DNA of 64,000 bases from Helicobacter sp. MIT 21-1697 (GCF_026241255.1 NZ_JAPHNC010000001.1:1-64000); one strand, 5' to 3'; positions 24,963 to 36,397 are shown, counted from the first letter of the stretch. Program-made: numbers and translations. The notes: a model not told the origin generated them from the letters alone.

Positions 24963-25210
24963 CAAGCGTCTTGTTTGTGAGAATCTGCGGGAGTTTTTGA
25001 TACATTCTCATTTTTAGATTCACTTTGTTTGATTTGAGATTTTGTATTTTCTTCATTTTGACCATCTTCCTCATCTTCTTTGACAGCCTTTTTGAAGTTT
25101 TTAATACCACTTCCTATTCCTTTTGCAAGCTCTGGAATTTTTTTTGCACCAAAAAGGAGCACAACAATGAGCAAAATAATCAATAACTGCCATAAATTAG
25201 GTGGTGTCAT
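24962..25210 (-). CDS. tatA: Sec-independent translocase subunit TatA
   Basis: An 82-residue protein with a short N-terminal membrane helix ([20 protein letters not shown]), the hinge FGAKKIPEL, and the amphipathic helix [18 protein letters not shown]. An acidic disordered tail follows. TatA forms the pore that exports folded proteins with twin-arginine signals. tatB and tatC are not in the window. AAGGAG stands before the ATG at 25210. Confidence 0.94.
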   Translation of the reverse strand: MTPPNLWQLLIILLIVVLLFGAKKIPELAKGIGSGIKNFKKAVKEDEEDGQNEENTKSQIKQSESKNENVSKTPADSHKQDA

Positions 25211-25236
25211 AGAATCTCCTTTGATAAAATTAGGGT

Positions 25237-25242
25237 ATTATA
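25237..25242 (-). promoter_or_regulatory. -10 box of the tatA-argS promoter
   Basis: On the minus strand TATAAT in the context TTTTGGTATAATACC, 27 bases before tatA. It shows that tatA-argS-azlCD can start independently of gmk upstream. Confidence 0.55.
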
Positions 25243-25281
25243 CCAAAACTCGCCTTGAAATCTTAAACTTATCGCGTAATC

Positions 25282-25902
25282 TTACCATTTTTGGATAATC
25301 TTACTCAAACGCTCAATCTGTTGGTATTTGAGCGAACGCGCAATGGCAATCATAGCTTCTTTAGCGGTAGTAATATCATCATTAATGATAAGATAGTCAA
25401 AATTATGGATATGCTGCATTTCATTATGGGCTTGGATAAGACGAAATTCAATAGTTTGAAAATCATCTGTTTGACGCGCAATCAGTCGCTCTCGGAGAAT
25501 ATCTTTGTTTTTTGTTGTAATAAATACAGACTTGGCAAAATCCCCAAAATATTCCTTAATACTATGATGTCCTTGCACATCAACATCAAAAAGCACAATT
25601 TTGTCTTCTTCAAGTGCTTGTTGAACGGGTTTGAGTGAAGTGCCATAAAAATTTGTATGCACCTCTGCCCATTCTAAAAAGACATTATTATGAATATCTT
25701 GTAAAAAATGTTCCTTGCTCACAAAATGATAATGCACGCCGTCAATCTCGCCTTCGCGCATAGGGCGCGTAGTTGTTGAAATAGAAAAATACACATTGGG
25801 CATAGATTCTATAAGAGATTTTGTTAATGTGCTTTTGCCACAGCCACTTGGTCCAGAGATGATAAGCACTGCCCCCTTTTGTGCTGTGCAATCTTGGCTC
25901 AT
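25282..25902 (-). CDS. gmk: Guanylate kinase
   Basis: A 206-residue enzyme that phosphorylates GMP to GDP. The P-loop GPSGCGKST is at 17-25, the GMP-binding stretch is STTTRPMREGEIDGVHYHFV, and FDVDVQGH carries the acidic residue for catalysis. The start ATG overlaps the stop of chePep by four bases, so the two are coupled. Confidence 0.95.
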   Translation of the reverse strand: MSQDCTAQKGAVLIISGPSGCGKSTLTKSLIESMPNVYFSISTTTRPMREGEIDGVHYHFVSKEHFLQDIHNNVFLEWAEVHTNFYGTSLKPVQQALEEDKIVLFDVDVQGHHSIKEYFGDFAKSVFITTKNKDILRERLIARQTDDFQTIEFRLIQAHNEMQHIHNFDYLIINDDITTAKEAMIAIARSLKYQQIERLSKIIQKW

Positions 25903-27707
25903 TTGCTTTTGTCTTTAAAGCTAATATTAATTGTTACTTCAAGCCCATCAAGCATTGATTTAAGATTGTTAGAACTTAAACTAGAAATGCTACTTTGCAC
26001 AGAGTTTGCTATTATATTTTTCACAATTTCTTGAGATTGGTGCTGTGAATCTTGAGATTCCTCTCCTTGTGTTTGGGTATCTTGGCTTTGCTCTTCCTCA
26101 ATACCTTCAAGTTCTTCGCCTAAAGCGTGTGCCACATCAGGCTCTTTGAGTGAGGCAAAATCTTCTTGTGTCTCATTGCTTTCAAGTGCGCTAAGGGCTT
26201 GAGATACTTCGCCTACTTGCTCTTCATCAAGCACAGATTCTTTATCTATCTGTTCGCTTTCACCTAATGTATCTTCCAACTCAATGTCTGTGCTTTCATT
26301 TGTATTTTCCTTGGGTGTATCCTCATCTAAAAGTGCAATACTCTCTACATCATCAAGCAAATCATTTTCTAATGTATCTGCATTCTCTTGTTTTGTCTCA
26401 TTCTCTTGGTCAGATATGGAATCTGTGTCTGCAAGGGCATCTTGTAAATCTAATTCCTCCGTCATTTCTGCTTCATCTGCTTGTAGGGAATCTTCTTCAA
26501 GCGCTAGTTCTTCGGTTGGGGGTGCAATATCGTCTTCGTTTTCTTGTGTTTGTTCAAGTAAATCTTCGGAAGATTCTTCATCTATATCTTCCTCATTTGC
26601 AATATTTTCGGGCAAATCTTGCGTGGTATCATCGGTTATATTTTCTGTTCCTGTGGCTTCTAATTCTTCTAATAAATCCGATGTTGCACTTTCTTGTGCA
26701 GCATCTTGGGCGTGCTCTTTCGTATTTGAATCCCCCAAATCCTCTAAATCTTGCGCTTCATTTAGCTCTTGTGTTATATCATCATCTGCCTCATCTACTG
26801 CTTTCTCTATGTCGTTTTCGGATTCAGTATTCTCTGCAATATCTGCTTGAGTTGGAGTATCTGTTAAAACCTCATCTTGCTCTAGCTTTTCCTCTGCGGG
26901 TATATCATCTAGCTGCTGGGCTTCATCTGTGCCCTCTTGTGCTTGTTCTGCATCTCCAATTTTGTCAATATTGCTTAAATCAAGCTCAACATCTAAATCA
27001 TTCTCAAGGACAGAATCTTCCTCCAAAGTGGCGTCATTAGGCTCTGGCTCTTCTAAACTTGCCTCTTGTTCTGCATTTGTATCTTTAACATCTTCAAGTG
27101 AGACTTCTTCGCTCGTATTTTCAACCCCTTCTTCTTGTGTAATTTCTTCTTCTACACTTTGTGCGTTTTCCTCATTTGGGGCTTGTTCTTCTTGATGAGA
27201 TTCGGTATTAGCCTCAGGTGTTGTATCTTCTGATGATGTATGCTCATCAAGTGCGCTATCTTCAAGGAGAGAATCTATTTCGCTTAAGCCCTCATCAAGA
27301 TTATCAAGGCTTAAATTTGCACTCTCATCGCCTATATCTTCTATAATAGATATCTTATCAGATTCTGATTCCACGTCTTTTTGTGTTTCTTCGTGTCCAA
27401 GCTGCGCTGTAAAAATATCTAAAATGCTCGTTGGTAAAAATGGTTTTTGCACATAATCATCAAACCCTGCAATACGCTTACCTTGCTTATTGTAGATAAG
27501 ACATTTTCGCTTGGGTTTGAGGGCATTGAGATAGGTTTTTGCATCAAGTGAAAGGCAATCATCATCAATAATCACATAGTCATATTGTTCTAAATCACCC
27601 ATTTCATTAGATTCTCTAATACTTGTAAGGTTTGCCCCAGCCTTCTTAGCTGTAATTTCTACAAGTTTCTGAACAATTTGATTCGTGTTGATTAGTAAAA
27701 ATTTCAT
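25899..27707 (-). CDS. chePep: ChePep-like polar chemotaxis regulator with acidic repeats
   Basis: A 602-residue, highly acidic protein. Residues 1-115 have a receiver-like fold: MKFLLINTNQIVQKLVEI, YDYVIIDDDCLSLDAKTYL with acidic residues near the phosphorylation site, and DDYVQKPFLPTSILD with the conserved lysine. Residues 120-560 are low-complexity stretches of Glu, Asp, Thr and Gln. The end, NNLKSMLDGLEVTINISFKD, looks structured. This is the layout of H. pylori ChePep, a pole-localised regulator that affects flagellar reversal and is confined to epsilonproteobacteria. I recall the same neighbours, gmk, tatA and argS, from H. pylori. ATG at 27707 with GGAG five bases upstream. The repeat region is likely to vary in length. 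Confidence 0.85.
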   Translation of the reverse strand: MKFLLINTNQIVQKLVEITAKKAGANLTSIRESNEMGDLEQYDYVIIDDDCLSLDAKTYLNALKPKRKCLIYNKQGKRIAGFDDYVQKPFLPTSILDIFTAQLGHEETQKDVESESDKISIIEDIGDESANLSLDNLDEGLSEIDSLLEDSALDEHTSSEDTTPEANTESHQEEQAPNEENAQSVEEEITQEEGVENTSEEVSLEDVKDTNAEQEASLEEPEPNDATLEEDSVLENDLDVELDLSNIDKIGDAEQAQEGTDEAQQLDDIPAEEKLEQDEVLTDTPTQADIAENTESENDIEKAVDEADDDITQELNEAQDLEDLGDSNTKEHAQDAAQESATSDLLEELEATGTENITDDTTQDLPENIANEEDIDEESSEDLLEQTQENEDDIAPPTEELALEEDSLQADEAEMTEELDLQDALADTDSISDQENETKQENADTLENDLLDDVESIALLDEDTPKENTNESTDIELEDTLGESEQIDKESVLDEEQVGEVSQALSALESNETQEDFASLKEPDVAHALGEELEGIEEEQSQDTQTQGEESQDSQHQSQEIVKNIIANSVQSSISSLSSNNLKSMLDGLEVTINISFKDKSK

Positions 27708-27751
27708 ATGAACTCCCACTTTTATTGCATTTTTTGTGATAGTAATTTAAA

Positions 27752-27757
27752 ATTATA
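27752..27757 (-). promoter_or_regulatory. -10 box of the chePep promoter
   Basis: On the minus strand TATAAT within TTAGATATAATTTTA, 45 bases before the chePep start. The gap of 78 bases to the divergent nuclease gene must hold both promoters. Confidence 0.5.
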
Positions 27758-27785
27758 TCTAAATCCACGCTACAAAAGGAATAAA

Positions 27786-28349
27786 ATGCAAGAAAAAATG
27801 ACAAAAATATATAGAATCTGTTTGATTGTGGGGATATTGCACACCATTTTATGGGGTACTTCATTGCATTCCTCTGATGATATGCTTTATATCCTCCCTT
27901 ATGAGCAAGAACAAGCTATTAATACGCTTAAATCTGCACTTAAAAATGCTCAAAGCGAAATTAAAATTAGCATTTATAGTTTTACAAACAATGACATTGC
28001 TAAAATCCTGCGAGATAGTGCCAAAAGAGGTGTTCAGATTTCTATTATTTTTGATAAGGAGAGTAATGTAAAAAATGATACTTCAGTCATTGGCTATCTT
28101 GCTAAATATAATAATATTTCAGTATGTCTTTTAAGTGGTATGCGCGCTAAAAATAAGCGCTATTATGGCATTATGCACCAAAAAATGGCGATTATAGACA
28201 AGAGGATACTGATACTTGGTTCAGCAAATTGGAGTAAAAATGCGTTTGAAAATAATTTTGAAACCCTCCTTGTAAGTCGTAACGAACACTTTGTGCAAAA
28301 GGCTCTGCAAGGTTATGAAAAAATGACAAGGGCGTGTGTTGGATTTTAA
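27786..28349 (+). CDS. nucT: Phospholipase D-fold nuclease, NucT-like
   Basis: A 187-residue exported protein with one HKD motif, MHQKMAIIDKRILILGSANW, at about 135-155, enough for one monomer of a dimeric Nuc-type enzyme. The N-terminus MTKIYRICLIVGILHTILWG is a signal peptide or membrane anchor. Then comes the usual LKSALKNAQSEIKISIYSFT. In H. pylori the homologue is a membrane-bound nuclease that helps DNA uptake and purine salvage. The ATG at 27786 has AAGGA six bases upstream. It is divergent from chePep. Confidence 0.85.
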   Translation: MQEKMTKIYRICLIVGILHTILWGTSLHSSDDMLYILPYEQEQAINTLKSALKNAQSEIKISIYSFTNNDIAKILRDSAKRGVQISIIFDKESNVKNDTSVIGYLAKYNNISVCLLSGMRAKNKRYYGIMHQKMAIIDKRILILGSANWSKNAFENNFETLLVSRNEHFVQKALQGYEKMTRACVGF

Positions 28350-28351
28350 TC

Positions 28352-29128
28352 CTACTGCCCTAAAAAAAGTTTCCCCACTGCAAAAAAAGCATTTTTAAGT
28401 TCATTTTTGAAAGCATACATAATCGTAGAAATTGTGAGCACAAGCACAACAAAGGCAATGGCAATTTTTACAGGAAAACCTATGGCAAGGAGATTGAATT
28501 GTGGGTGAGTTTTCATAATCATACCAAAAATAACATCAGAAAGCAGGATAATTGCAAGAATAGGAAATGCCATAGAAAAGCCCACAGCAAAGATATTGCT
28601 AAAGGCTTTGACAAAATAAGCTGCACTTTTTGGTTCAAACACAAAGCTACCTAATGGGGTAGCCTCAATACTATGGGAAATAATAAGAAAAATAGTATGA
28701 TGAAAATCAAGGCTTAAGGCAACAAGCAAACCTATAAGAGCAATAAGCTGCGCTATAATAGGTTTTTGCGCTCCACTCACAGGGTCATACGCACTTGCCA
28801 TAGTGAATCCCATTGTGAAACTAATAATTTCACCGCCAAAACTAAGCATTGCAAAGACGATTTGCAAACAAACAGAAGCAATAAATCCTAACATAATTTC
28901 AAAAAGTGCAGCAATCATAAACTCTACCATACTCATATCGGGCAATGTGTAGCTAGCGAGAGGAAAAAATGCCACACTCATAAAAAACACCATTGCTGCG
29001 CGAATATGAATATTGATAAGTTGATTGTCAAAAAATGGAAAAAACGCAAATACTCCGCCAAATCGTGCAATTAATAATAAAAATACAGCAACACTATTTG
29101 GTTGGGTGAGATAAGCGACAAGCTCCAT
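28352..29128 (-). CDS. fliR: Flagellar export apparatus protein FliR
   Basis: A 258-residue membrane protein of the flagellar type III export gate. It has six hydrophobic segments, with the typical start LLLIARFGGVFAFFPFF and the conserved DPVSGAQKPIIAQ and LKTHPQFNLLAIGFPVKI-type stretch (here MKTHPQFNLLAIGFPVK). It forms a complex with FliP and FliQ; fliP is at 39671. It is the last gene of the gatA-guaB-xseB-fliR run. The start codon has no strong ribosome site. Confidence 0.92.
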   Translation of the reverse strand: MELVAYLTQPNSVAVFLLLIARFGGVFAFFPFFDNQLINIHIRAAMVFFMSVAFFPLASYTLPDMSMVEFMIAALFEIMLGFIASVCLQIVFAMLSFGGEIISFTMGFTMASAYDPVSGAQKPIIAQLIALIGLLVALSLDFHHTIFLIISHSIEATPLGSFVFEPKSAAYFVKAFSNIFAVGFSMAFPILAIILLSDVIFGMIMKTHPQFNLLAIGFPVKIAIAFVVLVLTISTIMYAFKNELKNAFFAVGKLFLGQ

Positions 29129-29133
29129 AGAAT

Positions 29134-29382
29134 CTAGTCTTTAAGCTCTTGATATTGTAATTTAGCTTGCTCTAAAATTTCTTGGGCATTTTTAAGACTT
29201 TGCATTCCTTGCTCATAAAGGGCGAGAGATTCCTTAAGGGTAATTTCTTGGGCATTGAGTTTGCCTAGCACCTCTTTAGCGCGCTCAAGCATACCCTCAA
29301 AGTCTTCTTCTTGTATCGCTTCGTTTTTTTTATTTTCAACATTGGTTTGTGAGATGGTTTTTTGTTTTTTAGAATCTGCCAT
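29134..29382 (-). CDS. xseB: Exodeoxyribonuclease VII small subunit
   Basis: An 82-residue protein with the XseB core FEGMLERAKEVLGKLNAQE and LKESLALYEQGMQSLKNAQ, two helices that pack on XseA. The first 28 residues are a charged extension. AAGGA precedes the ATG at 29382. xseA is not in the window. Confidence 0.9.
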   Translation of the reverse strand: MADSKKQKTISQTNVENKKNEAIQEEDFEGMLERAKEVLGKLNAQEITLKESLALYEQGMQSLKNAQEILEQAKLQYQELKD

Positions 29383-29391
29383 TTTATTCCT

Positions 29392-30840
<1,449 letters not shown>

Positions 30841-30856
30841 TTACTCCTTTATAAGC

Positions 30857-32200
30857 TTAATTGTTTATTTCTTTTTCTAGTCCATAGGCAATATTGAGAA
30901 TATTCTGTTCTTTGAATTTTGCGCCAATAAACTGCATACCAATGCTTAAACCATTTTTATCTTTGCTCACAGGCATACACAGGGCGGGCAATCCTGCCAA
31001 ATTGACACCAATAGTATAAATATCGCTTAAATACATCTCTAAAGGTGAATGCGTTGAGCCAAACTTGGGAGCTACACTTGGAGCAATAGGCAAGAGAATA
31101 CTATCGCACTCATTAAAAATAGATTCATAATCTGCACAGATTTTCTTTCGCACTTGTTGTGCTTTGAGATAATACGCATCATAATAGCCACTACTCAGAA
31201 CAAAGCTTCCAAGCAGAATACGCCGCTTTACTTCTTCGCCAAAATATGCACTACGCGTATTAAGATATACATCTTTGAGATTTTTTGATTCACTTCTTGT
31301 GCCATAGCGGATTCCATCAAAGCGCGCAAGGTTAGAGCTAGCCTCTGCGGTGCAGATAATATAATATGCCGAGATATGATAGCGTGTATCAAGCATAGAT
31401 TTTTCAACAATGGTATGCCCCATAGATTCTAACATTTTAATTGTATGATTATAGGCTTCTTGTATTTGGGGCGTAGCGTCTTTAAGAAAATCCTTTAATA
31501 TAGCAATCTTGTAGCGCGCATTTGGGTCAAGGTTTTTAAATGTACTAAGAGGAGGGAGATTTGCACTTGTAGAATCTTGTTTGTCATATCCACTTATGGC
31601 ATCAAGCAAAAGTGCGGCATCTTCCACATTTTGCGTAATAGGTCCGATTTGGTCTAAACTTGAGCTATAAGCAATGAGCCCATAGCGACTTACTCTCCCA
31701 TAGCTTGGCTTTAACCCTACACAACCACAGAATCCAGCAGGTTGTCGTATTGAGCCTCCTGTATCACTTCCAAGTGAGGCAATAGCAAGCCCAGCTGCCA
31801 CAGCAGCAGCACTTCCTCCACTGCTTCCACCGGGCACACGCGAAGTATCAAGGGGATTTTTCACTCTCCCATAACAACTAGATTCTGTTGTGCTTCCCAT
31901 TGCAAATTCGTCCATATTCGCACGCCCGAAAGCACACATTTTGTTTTCGTGTAATTTTGTGATAACACTTGCATTATAAGGAGAAATGTAGCCTTTTAAG
32001 ATTTTGCTTGCGCAAGTGATTTCCCAACCTTTGACATTAATATTGTCTTTTATGAGGATTGGCACACCACTTCCACTCTCATTAATTTCACCGATATAGG
32101 CATTGAGTTCTATGTTTTCTTTGACACGTTGGCGCAAGAGGGTTTTTATCTCTTTGAGTTCATTTTCGGATTTGTTTAGGGCTTCTTTGAGTGTTATCAT
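30857..32200 (-). CDS. gatA: Asp-tRNA(Asn)/Glu-tRNA(Gln) amidotransferase subunit A
   Basis: A 447-residue amidase that frees ammonia from glutamine for the GatCAB complex, needed because Helicobacter lacks GlnRS. The Ser-cisSer-Lys triad shows as the lysine in [11 protein letters not shown], the cis-serine in [14 protein letters not shown] and the nucleophile in [20 protein letters not shown] precedes the ATG at 32200. gatB and gatC are elsewhere. Confidence 0.95.
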   Translation of the reverse strand: MITLKEALNKSENELKEIKTLLRQRVKENIELNAYIGEINESGSGVPILIKDNINVKGWEITCASKILKGYISPYNASVITKLHENKMCAFGRANMDEFAMGSTTESSCYGRVKNPLDTSRVPGGSSGGSAAAVAAGLAIASLGSDTGGSIRQPAGFCGCVGLKPSYGRVSRYGLIAYSSSLDQIGPITQNVEDAALLLDAISGYDKQDSTSANLPPLSTFKNLDPNARYKIAILKDFLKDATPQIQEAYNHTIKMLESMGHTIVEKSMLDTRYHISAYYIICTAEASSNLARFDGIRYGTRSESKNLKDVYLNTRSAYFGEEVKRRILLGSFVLSSGYYDAYYLKAQQVRKKICADYESIFNECDSILLPIAPSVAPKFGSTHSPLEMYLSDIYTIGVNLAGLPALCMPVSKDKNGLSIGMQFIGAKFKEQNILNIAYGLEKEINN

Positions 32201-32230
32201 TATTGTCTCCTATTGTGTTAAGGGAGTGTG

Positions 32231-32236
32231 ATTATA
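32231..32236 (-). promoter_or_regulatory. -10 box of the gatA operon
   Basis: On the minus strand TATAAT within GATTCTATAATCACAC, 31 bases before gatA. It separates the gatA-guaB-xseB-fliR unit from the aroC group. Confidence 0.5.
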
Positions 32237-32278
32237 GAATCTTCTTGCTTTAAAATAACTATAAAATGAATTTTGTTC

Positions 32279-33352
32279 TTACTCATAAATCTTTTTTAAA
32301 AAACAAAGCTGTGAAGTAGCGTGTAATAAAAGCATATCGGCAAGCACAAGTGCAACCATAGCTTGAGCAACTACACTCCCGCGCACTGCTACACAAGGGT
32401 CGTGTCGCCCTTTGATATGGCAGGTTTGCTCTTGTGAGTGTATATCAAGTGTCGCTTGAGGTATAAAGATGCTTGGTGTGGGTTTAAAATGTGCTTTGAC
32501 AAGCAGTGTATTGCCATTGCTGATGCCTCCTAGAATACCACCACTATGATTACTCTTAAAGCCATTTTTATCCATTTCATCGTTATGCTCACTGCCTTGT
32601 TGTGCGCAAGAGCTGATTCCATCGCCTATTTCTACCGCTTTAACTGCATTCAGTCCCATAAGTGCCTCTGCCAAAGCTCCATCAAGACGATGATAGAGTG
32701 GCTCACCTAGTCCCACAGGAAGTCCATCTACGCGAATAAGAGCACTCCCACCAATGCTATCGTGTTCCCTCTTAACATTTTCAATAAGTGTCTTTTGCTC
32801 ATCTTCACATTCTTTATCAAGTGCATAGATTTCACTTTCAAGTGCGTATGCAAAATCATATTGCTTCCCTGCAATATTGCCGATTGAGCATATACCGCTT
32901 TGAACACTTATACCAAATTCACGCAAGAGCATTTGTGCCACAGCTCCAGCTGCTACCCTTGCTGCACTCTCTCTTGCTGAACTTCTCCCACCACCGCGAT
33001 AATCTCGGATACCATACTTTTTGAAATATGTATAATCAGCGTGTCCGGGACGAAAAATATCTTTAATATTGGCATAATCACTGCTTTTTGTTCCATTATT
33101 TGCTATCCACATACCAATAGGTGTGCCTGTGCTTAATCCTTCAAATACGCCACTTAGAATCTGCACTTTATCAGATTCTTTGCGCTGGGTTGCGTATTGA
33201 TTGCGTCCGGGTGCGCGCCTTGCCATCATAGATGCTATAAAATGCTCATCTATACGCAATCCTGCAGGCACTCCATCAATGACACAACCAATCCCCTCGC
33301 CGTGAGATTCTCCAAAAGTGCTTACACGAAATGATTTACCAAAAGTATTCAT
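32279..33352 (-). CDS. aroC: Chorismate synthase
   Basis: A 357-residue enzyme for the last step of the shikimate route, EPSP to chorismate, with reduced FMN as cofactor. Diagnostic stretches are [20 protein letters not shown] at the N-terminus, [20 protein letters not shown] and [20 protein letters not shown], and [14 protein letters not shown]. The ATG at 33352 overlaps the end of rnc by four bases. The rnhA-rnc-aroC order is also known to me from H. pylori. Confidence 0.95.
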   Translation of the reverse strand: MNTFGKSFRVSTFGESHGEGIGCVIDGVPAGLRIDEHFIASMMARRAPGRNQYATQRKESDKVQILSGVFEGLSTGTPIGMWIANNGTKSSDYANIKDIFRPGHADYTYFKKYGIRDYRGGGRSSARESAARVAAGAVAQMLLREFGISVQSGICSIGNIAGKQYDFAYALESEIYALDKECEDEQKTLIENVKREHDSIGGSALIRVDGLPVGLGEPLYHRLDGALAEALMGLNAVKAVEIGDGISSCAQQGSEHNDEMDKNGFKSNHSGGILGGISNGNTLLVKAHFKPTPSIFIPQATLDIHSQEQTCHIKGRHDPCVAVRGSVVAQAMVALVLADMLLLHATSQLCFLKKIYE

Positions 33353-34071
33353 TTTTGTTCCTTTGATGAGTTTTTGTTCATCTTTTCATAGAGTTTTTTA
33401 TAGGCAATTTGTGCGCTTTTTTGCTGTGCTTCTTTTTTTGAACTCCCACTTGCTCTAGCATATTCTTTTCCCTGCACACTTAAAGCCACTTCAAAGTTTT
33501 TTTTGTGGTCAGGTCCGCTCTCATTAATGAGTATATAAGTTGGAATCTCACCATAGAAAGCTTGGGTAAGCTCTTGAAGGGCAGTCTTATAGTCCATAAA
33601 AAGAGAGGGCAAATCAATTTTTGTATAATTTTGTTCAAGTAAATCATAAATAATGGGCTGAATATAAGTAAGATTAGATTCTAAATAAATTGCACCAATA
33701 AGGGCTTCAAAGGCATTAGATAAAATAGAAGCTTTTTGTCGTCCTTTATTGTTTTCTTCGCTTTGTGAGATATATAAGTATGCTCCTAAATCAAGGGATT
33801 TGGCAAGTTTCATAAAGCCTTTTTCATTCACAATACACGCTCGTAATTTGCTTAACTCCCCTTCTTTGGCATAAGGAAATTTTTTAAATAAATATTCTCC
33901 TACAAGCAAATCTAAAACAGCATCTCCTAGAAATTCAAGTCGTTCATTATTGTATTGTTTTTTACAGCTTTTGTGCGTGAGGGCTTCAAGGAGAAGTTGT
34001 TGGTTTTGAAAAACATAGCCTATTTTTTTTTCAAGGAGCTGTGGTGATTTAGGCAAAATAGATTTATTCAT
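33349..34071 (-). CDS. rnc: Ribonuclease III
   Basis: A 240-residue enzyme that cuts double-stranded RNA, such as rRNA precursors. The catalytic domain has the signature [19 protein letters not shown] and the acidic [12 protein letters not shown]. The C-terminal double-stranded RNA-binding domain starts at about [18 protein letters not shown] and ends [19 protein letters not shown]. There is an A9 run in codons for Lys15-Lys16 near the start. It overlaps rnhA by eight bases and aroC by four. Confidence 0.95.
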   Translation of the reverse strand: MNKSILPKSPQLLEKKIGYVFQNQQLLLEALTHKSCKKQYNNERLEFLGDAVLDLLVGEYLFKKFPYAKEGELSKLRACIVNEKGFMKLAKSLDLGAYLYISQSEENNKGRQKASILSNAFEALIGAIYLESNLTYIQPIIYDLLEQNYTKIDLPSLFMDYKTALQELTQAFYGEIPTYILINESGPDHKKNFEVALSVQGKEYARASGSSKKEAQQKSAQIAYKKLYEKMNKNSSKEQK

Positions 34072-34504
34072 CGGAAATTCCTTTATTTAAATAAAGTTGC
34101 GCACTTTCTTTGGCGAGTTTATCACATAGCTCATTTTGTGGCACTCCAGAGTGTCCCTTTACCCAATGTGCAATCACTTGATGAGGTGATGAAACTTGCA
34201 AATATAATTGCCATAAATCAGGATTTTTAACATTTTTAAATTGCTTGGAAACCCACGATTTAAGCCACACATTGATACCATCGCACACATAGCGTGAATC
34301 ACTATATACATTTACAATACAGGGCTGATTAAGAGCCTTGAGAGATTCTATGACTGCAAGGAGTTCCATACGATTATTTGTTGTATGAGCTTGCCCACCT
34401 CTAAGAATTTTTTGTTTATCATCAAAAGAAAGTATGCCACACCAGCCACCAGCACCGGGATTCCCAAGTGAGCTACCATCACAATAAAGAGTAACTTGCT
34501 TCAT
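34064..34504 (-). CDS. rnhA: Ribonuclease HI
   Basis: A 146-residue enzyme that removes RNA from RNA-DNA hybrids. The catalytic residues lie in [43 protein letters not shown] and VKGHSG. The start at the ATG at 34504 sits inside the end of the TPR gene and has no strong ribosome site; a TTG two codons earlier is the alternative. It overlaps genes at both ends, which points to a tightly coupled operon. Confidence 0.94.
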   Translation of the reverse strand: MKQVTLYCDGSSLGNPGAGGWCGILSFDDKQKILRGGQAHTTNNRMELLAVIESLKALNQPCIVNVYSDSRYVCDGINVWLKSWVSKQFKNVKNPDLWQLYLQVSSPHQVIAHWVKGHSGVPQNELCDKLAKESAQLYLNKGISDE

Positions 34505-35561
34505 TATCAATCTTTTGTATTTTATAGATTACATCGGTATTGAGCAATTCACCACAATGCGAACAACGTGCGTTTTCAAATGGAAATACTTGTTTGCAGC
34601 TATGACAGCGGTATTCAAAACTAAAATCTACGCAAAGTGTTGAATGTTGCTTTAAGATTCTCATATTTTCTAACTCAAAAATCTCACATTTTTTTGTATC
34701 TTGTATCCAGCCTTTTGCACGATAGACATCAAGAATCTGCGGATGTGTGATTTGCTCAATAGGCACATTTTTGCGCTCAAAATCCCATAATACATCAATA
34801 AGACTTGCTATATTTTCGCTTGTATTGACTTCTTCCCAAAAGAGCGAATGGCTTACACTTTTGAAAAAGAGCAAAATAATTTTTTCAAGTTTTGGCTCTT
34901 GTGTTTTGATTTCATTGAGCCTTTGAATCTTGCTTGATAGAGGTATCGCATATTGATTTATAAGTAAAAGTGTATGCAGATAAGCTTTATTAAGCGTAAT
35001 TGTATAAAAAAAATGCTCCTGCATTGTAAGAGTAGAATCTGAATCATAAATTTCTTCAATACACTCAAGTGTGTCAATAGCATTTTTGTATTCACTTAGG
35101 TTTTCATAAGTTTTGAGCAAATAAATGAGCACTTGAGGATTTCGGGGATAGTTTTTGAGAATCTCTAAAAAAATATTTTTTGCTCTTTGTAAAAAACCGG
35201 CAGTATAATAAGCAATGCCGAGTTGTTGGAGAATCTCAATTTTTGATTTTGCGCTTTCTTTTGAATTATCAAGATTTTCCAAAATGCTCAAATAAATTTT
35301 AATTGCTTCTTGCGTATTACCGCTTTGGATATAGGCATTAGCGATAAATAATAAAGTAGGAATAGGGTTTTGCGAAAGCGCGAGAAACTCCTCTACGCCT
35401 CTACTAAGTCCAGCAAATTCATACGATTTAGTCAGGTTTTTTAAAGAACGTTTTTTTTTCTTTTCCTTGTAATGATTCTGTAAATAATCAATAAACGCAG
35501 CCGTAGCGATAAGAGATACAAAGATGATAATGCCAAAAAGTGGGTCGGTATAAGAGGGCAT
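34479..35561 (-). CDS. LapB-like TPR protein with C-terminal zinc ribbon
   Basis: A 360-residue protein with one N-terminal membrane helix (LFGIIIFVSLIATAAFIDYL), followed by TPR repeats from about residue 55 to 230 (for example LFIANAYIQSGNTQEAIKIY and LLKTYENLSEYKNAIDTLE), and a rubredoxin-like metal site near the end, YRCHSCKQVF and RCSHCGE. This is the layout of LapB/YciM, which anchors at the inner membrane and controls LpxC and hence lipopolysaccharide synthesis. Whether it does so here is inference. It lies between the SurA-like chaperone and rnhA. A T9 run occurs in its basic stretch KEKKKKRSL. Confidence 0.75.
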   Translation of the reverse strand: MPSYTDPLFGIIIFVSLIATAAFIDYLQNHYKEKKKKRSLKNLTKSYEFAGLSRGVEEFLALSQNPIPTLLFIANAYIQSGNTQEAIKIYLSILENLDNSKESAKSKIEILQQLGIAYYTAGFLQRAKNIFLEILKNYPRNPQVLIYLLKTYENLSEYKNAIDTLECIEEIYDSDSTLTMQEHFFYTITLNKAYLHTLLLINQYAIPLSSKIQRLNEIKTQEPKLEKIILLFFKSVSHSLFWEEVNTSENIASLIDVLWDFERKNVPIEQITHPQILDVYRAKGWIQDTKKCEIFELENMRILKQHSTLCVDFSFEYRCHSCKQVFPFENARCSHCGELLNTDVIYKIQKIDNEASYSLL

Positions 35562-35563
35562 AA

Positions 35564-36397
35564 TTATTCCCTAAGTGTTATAATATTGGCACTAGAGCGG
35601 ATTTTATTAAAGTGTTCAGTGATAATAGATTGCTCTTTTTGTGCCATAATTTTTTGGTTGATAAGAGGCTTTGCTTCCTCAAAGTTAATAGGGCTTTCAC
35701 CCAAACGCTCCTTGACCAAAAAACTCACAAAACCATTGCCACCGGTAGTAAGCACAGGTGTAAATTCATTATTTGGCGTGTGCATAAATACTTGAGCAAT
35801 TTGAGGATTCAAAGAAGAAAGAGCAATAGTTTCATTTACTTTTTGCACGCCGCGAATATTTTGTTTAGGTGATTGTATTGCCTTTTGTAATGCATTATCG
35901 CTTTGAGCAAAATAACGCACTACACGCACCTGTGATGGAATCAAAAATTCTTTTTTATGGTGTGTATAATAGCTTAAAAGCTCATCTTCGCTTGAAATGC
36001 TAATATTGGAAGCAAGGATTCTTTGCATAAGTTCTTTAGTTTGGAGTTGTTTTTTAATCTGTGAGCGGTATTCTTGTAGGCTCATCGTATGTGTGGCTTT
36101 TCTAAGAAACTCCTCTTTGCTTAAATTAGCATTTGCAGCAAGTAGAGCAATCTCTTCATCAATCTTAAAATCTTCAATGCTGATTTTAAAACGTTCAATT
36201 TCATCATCTTTTAATCGCTCATTGATGAGCATATCAATGGCGGCTTGTTTGGAGATTTTAAGACGCGATTGCAAAGAGGCAATTTCATATAAAGTGATAG
36301 CGTGTCCATTCACGCGTATGGCTACTCCAGCGATAACTTCCCCATATGTGTTTAACACACACGCACAGAGCAGACATACTCCAATGATATTTTTCAT
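35564..36397 (-). CDS. SurA-like periplasmic chaperone
   Basis: A 277-residue exported protein. The signal peptide is MKNIIGVCLLCACVLNTYG. The mature part starts with GVAIRVNGHAITLYEIASL, the standard SurA N-domain opening, and has KQAAIDMLINERLKDDEIER. A parvulin-like region is weak: IPSQVRVVRYFAQSD and FTPVLTTGGNGFVSFLVKER are seen, but the classic proline-isomerase residues are not clear. It probably guides outer-membrane proteins through the periplasm. The ATG at 36397 has AAGGA six bases upstream. Two bases separate it from the TPR gene. Confidence 0.78.
   Translation of the reverse strand: MKNIIGVCLLCACVLNTYGEVIAGVAIRVNGHAITLYEIASLQSRLKISKQAAIDMLINERLKDDEIERFKISIEDFKIDEEIALLAANANLSKEEFLRKATHTMSLQEYRSQIKKQLQTKELMQRILASNISISSEDELLSYYTHHKKEFLIPSQVRVVRYFAQSDNALQKAIQSPKQNIRGVQKVNETIALSSLNPQIAQVFMHTPNNEFTPVLTTGGNGFVSFLVKERLGESPINFEEAKPLINQKIMAQKEQSIITEHFNKIRSSANIITLRE

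Noticed and set aside
26267-27195. Long plus-strand ORFs of 257, 188 and 88 residues opposite the chePep gene
   Set aside because: They are rich in Ser, Leu or His because they read the complement of the Glu/Asp repeat codons. They have no ribosome site and no domain pattern.
33349-34071. A9 run near the start of rnc as a phase switch
   Set aside because: Short runs of A encoding Lys are common at this base composition, and switching off RNase III seems unlikely to be selected.
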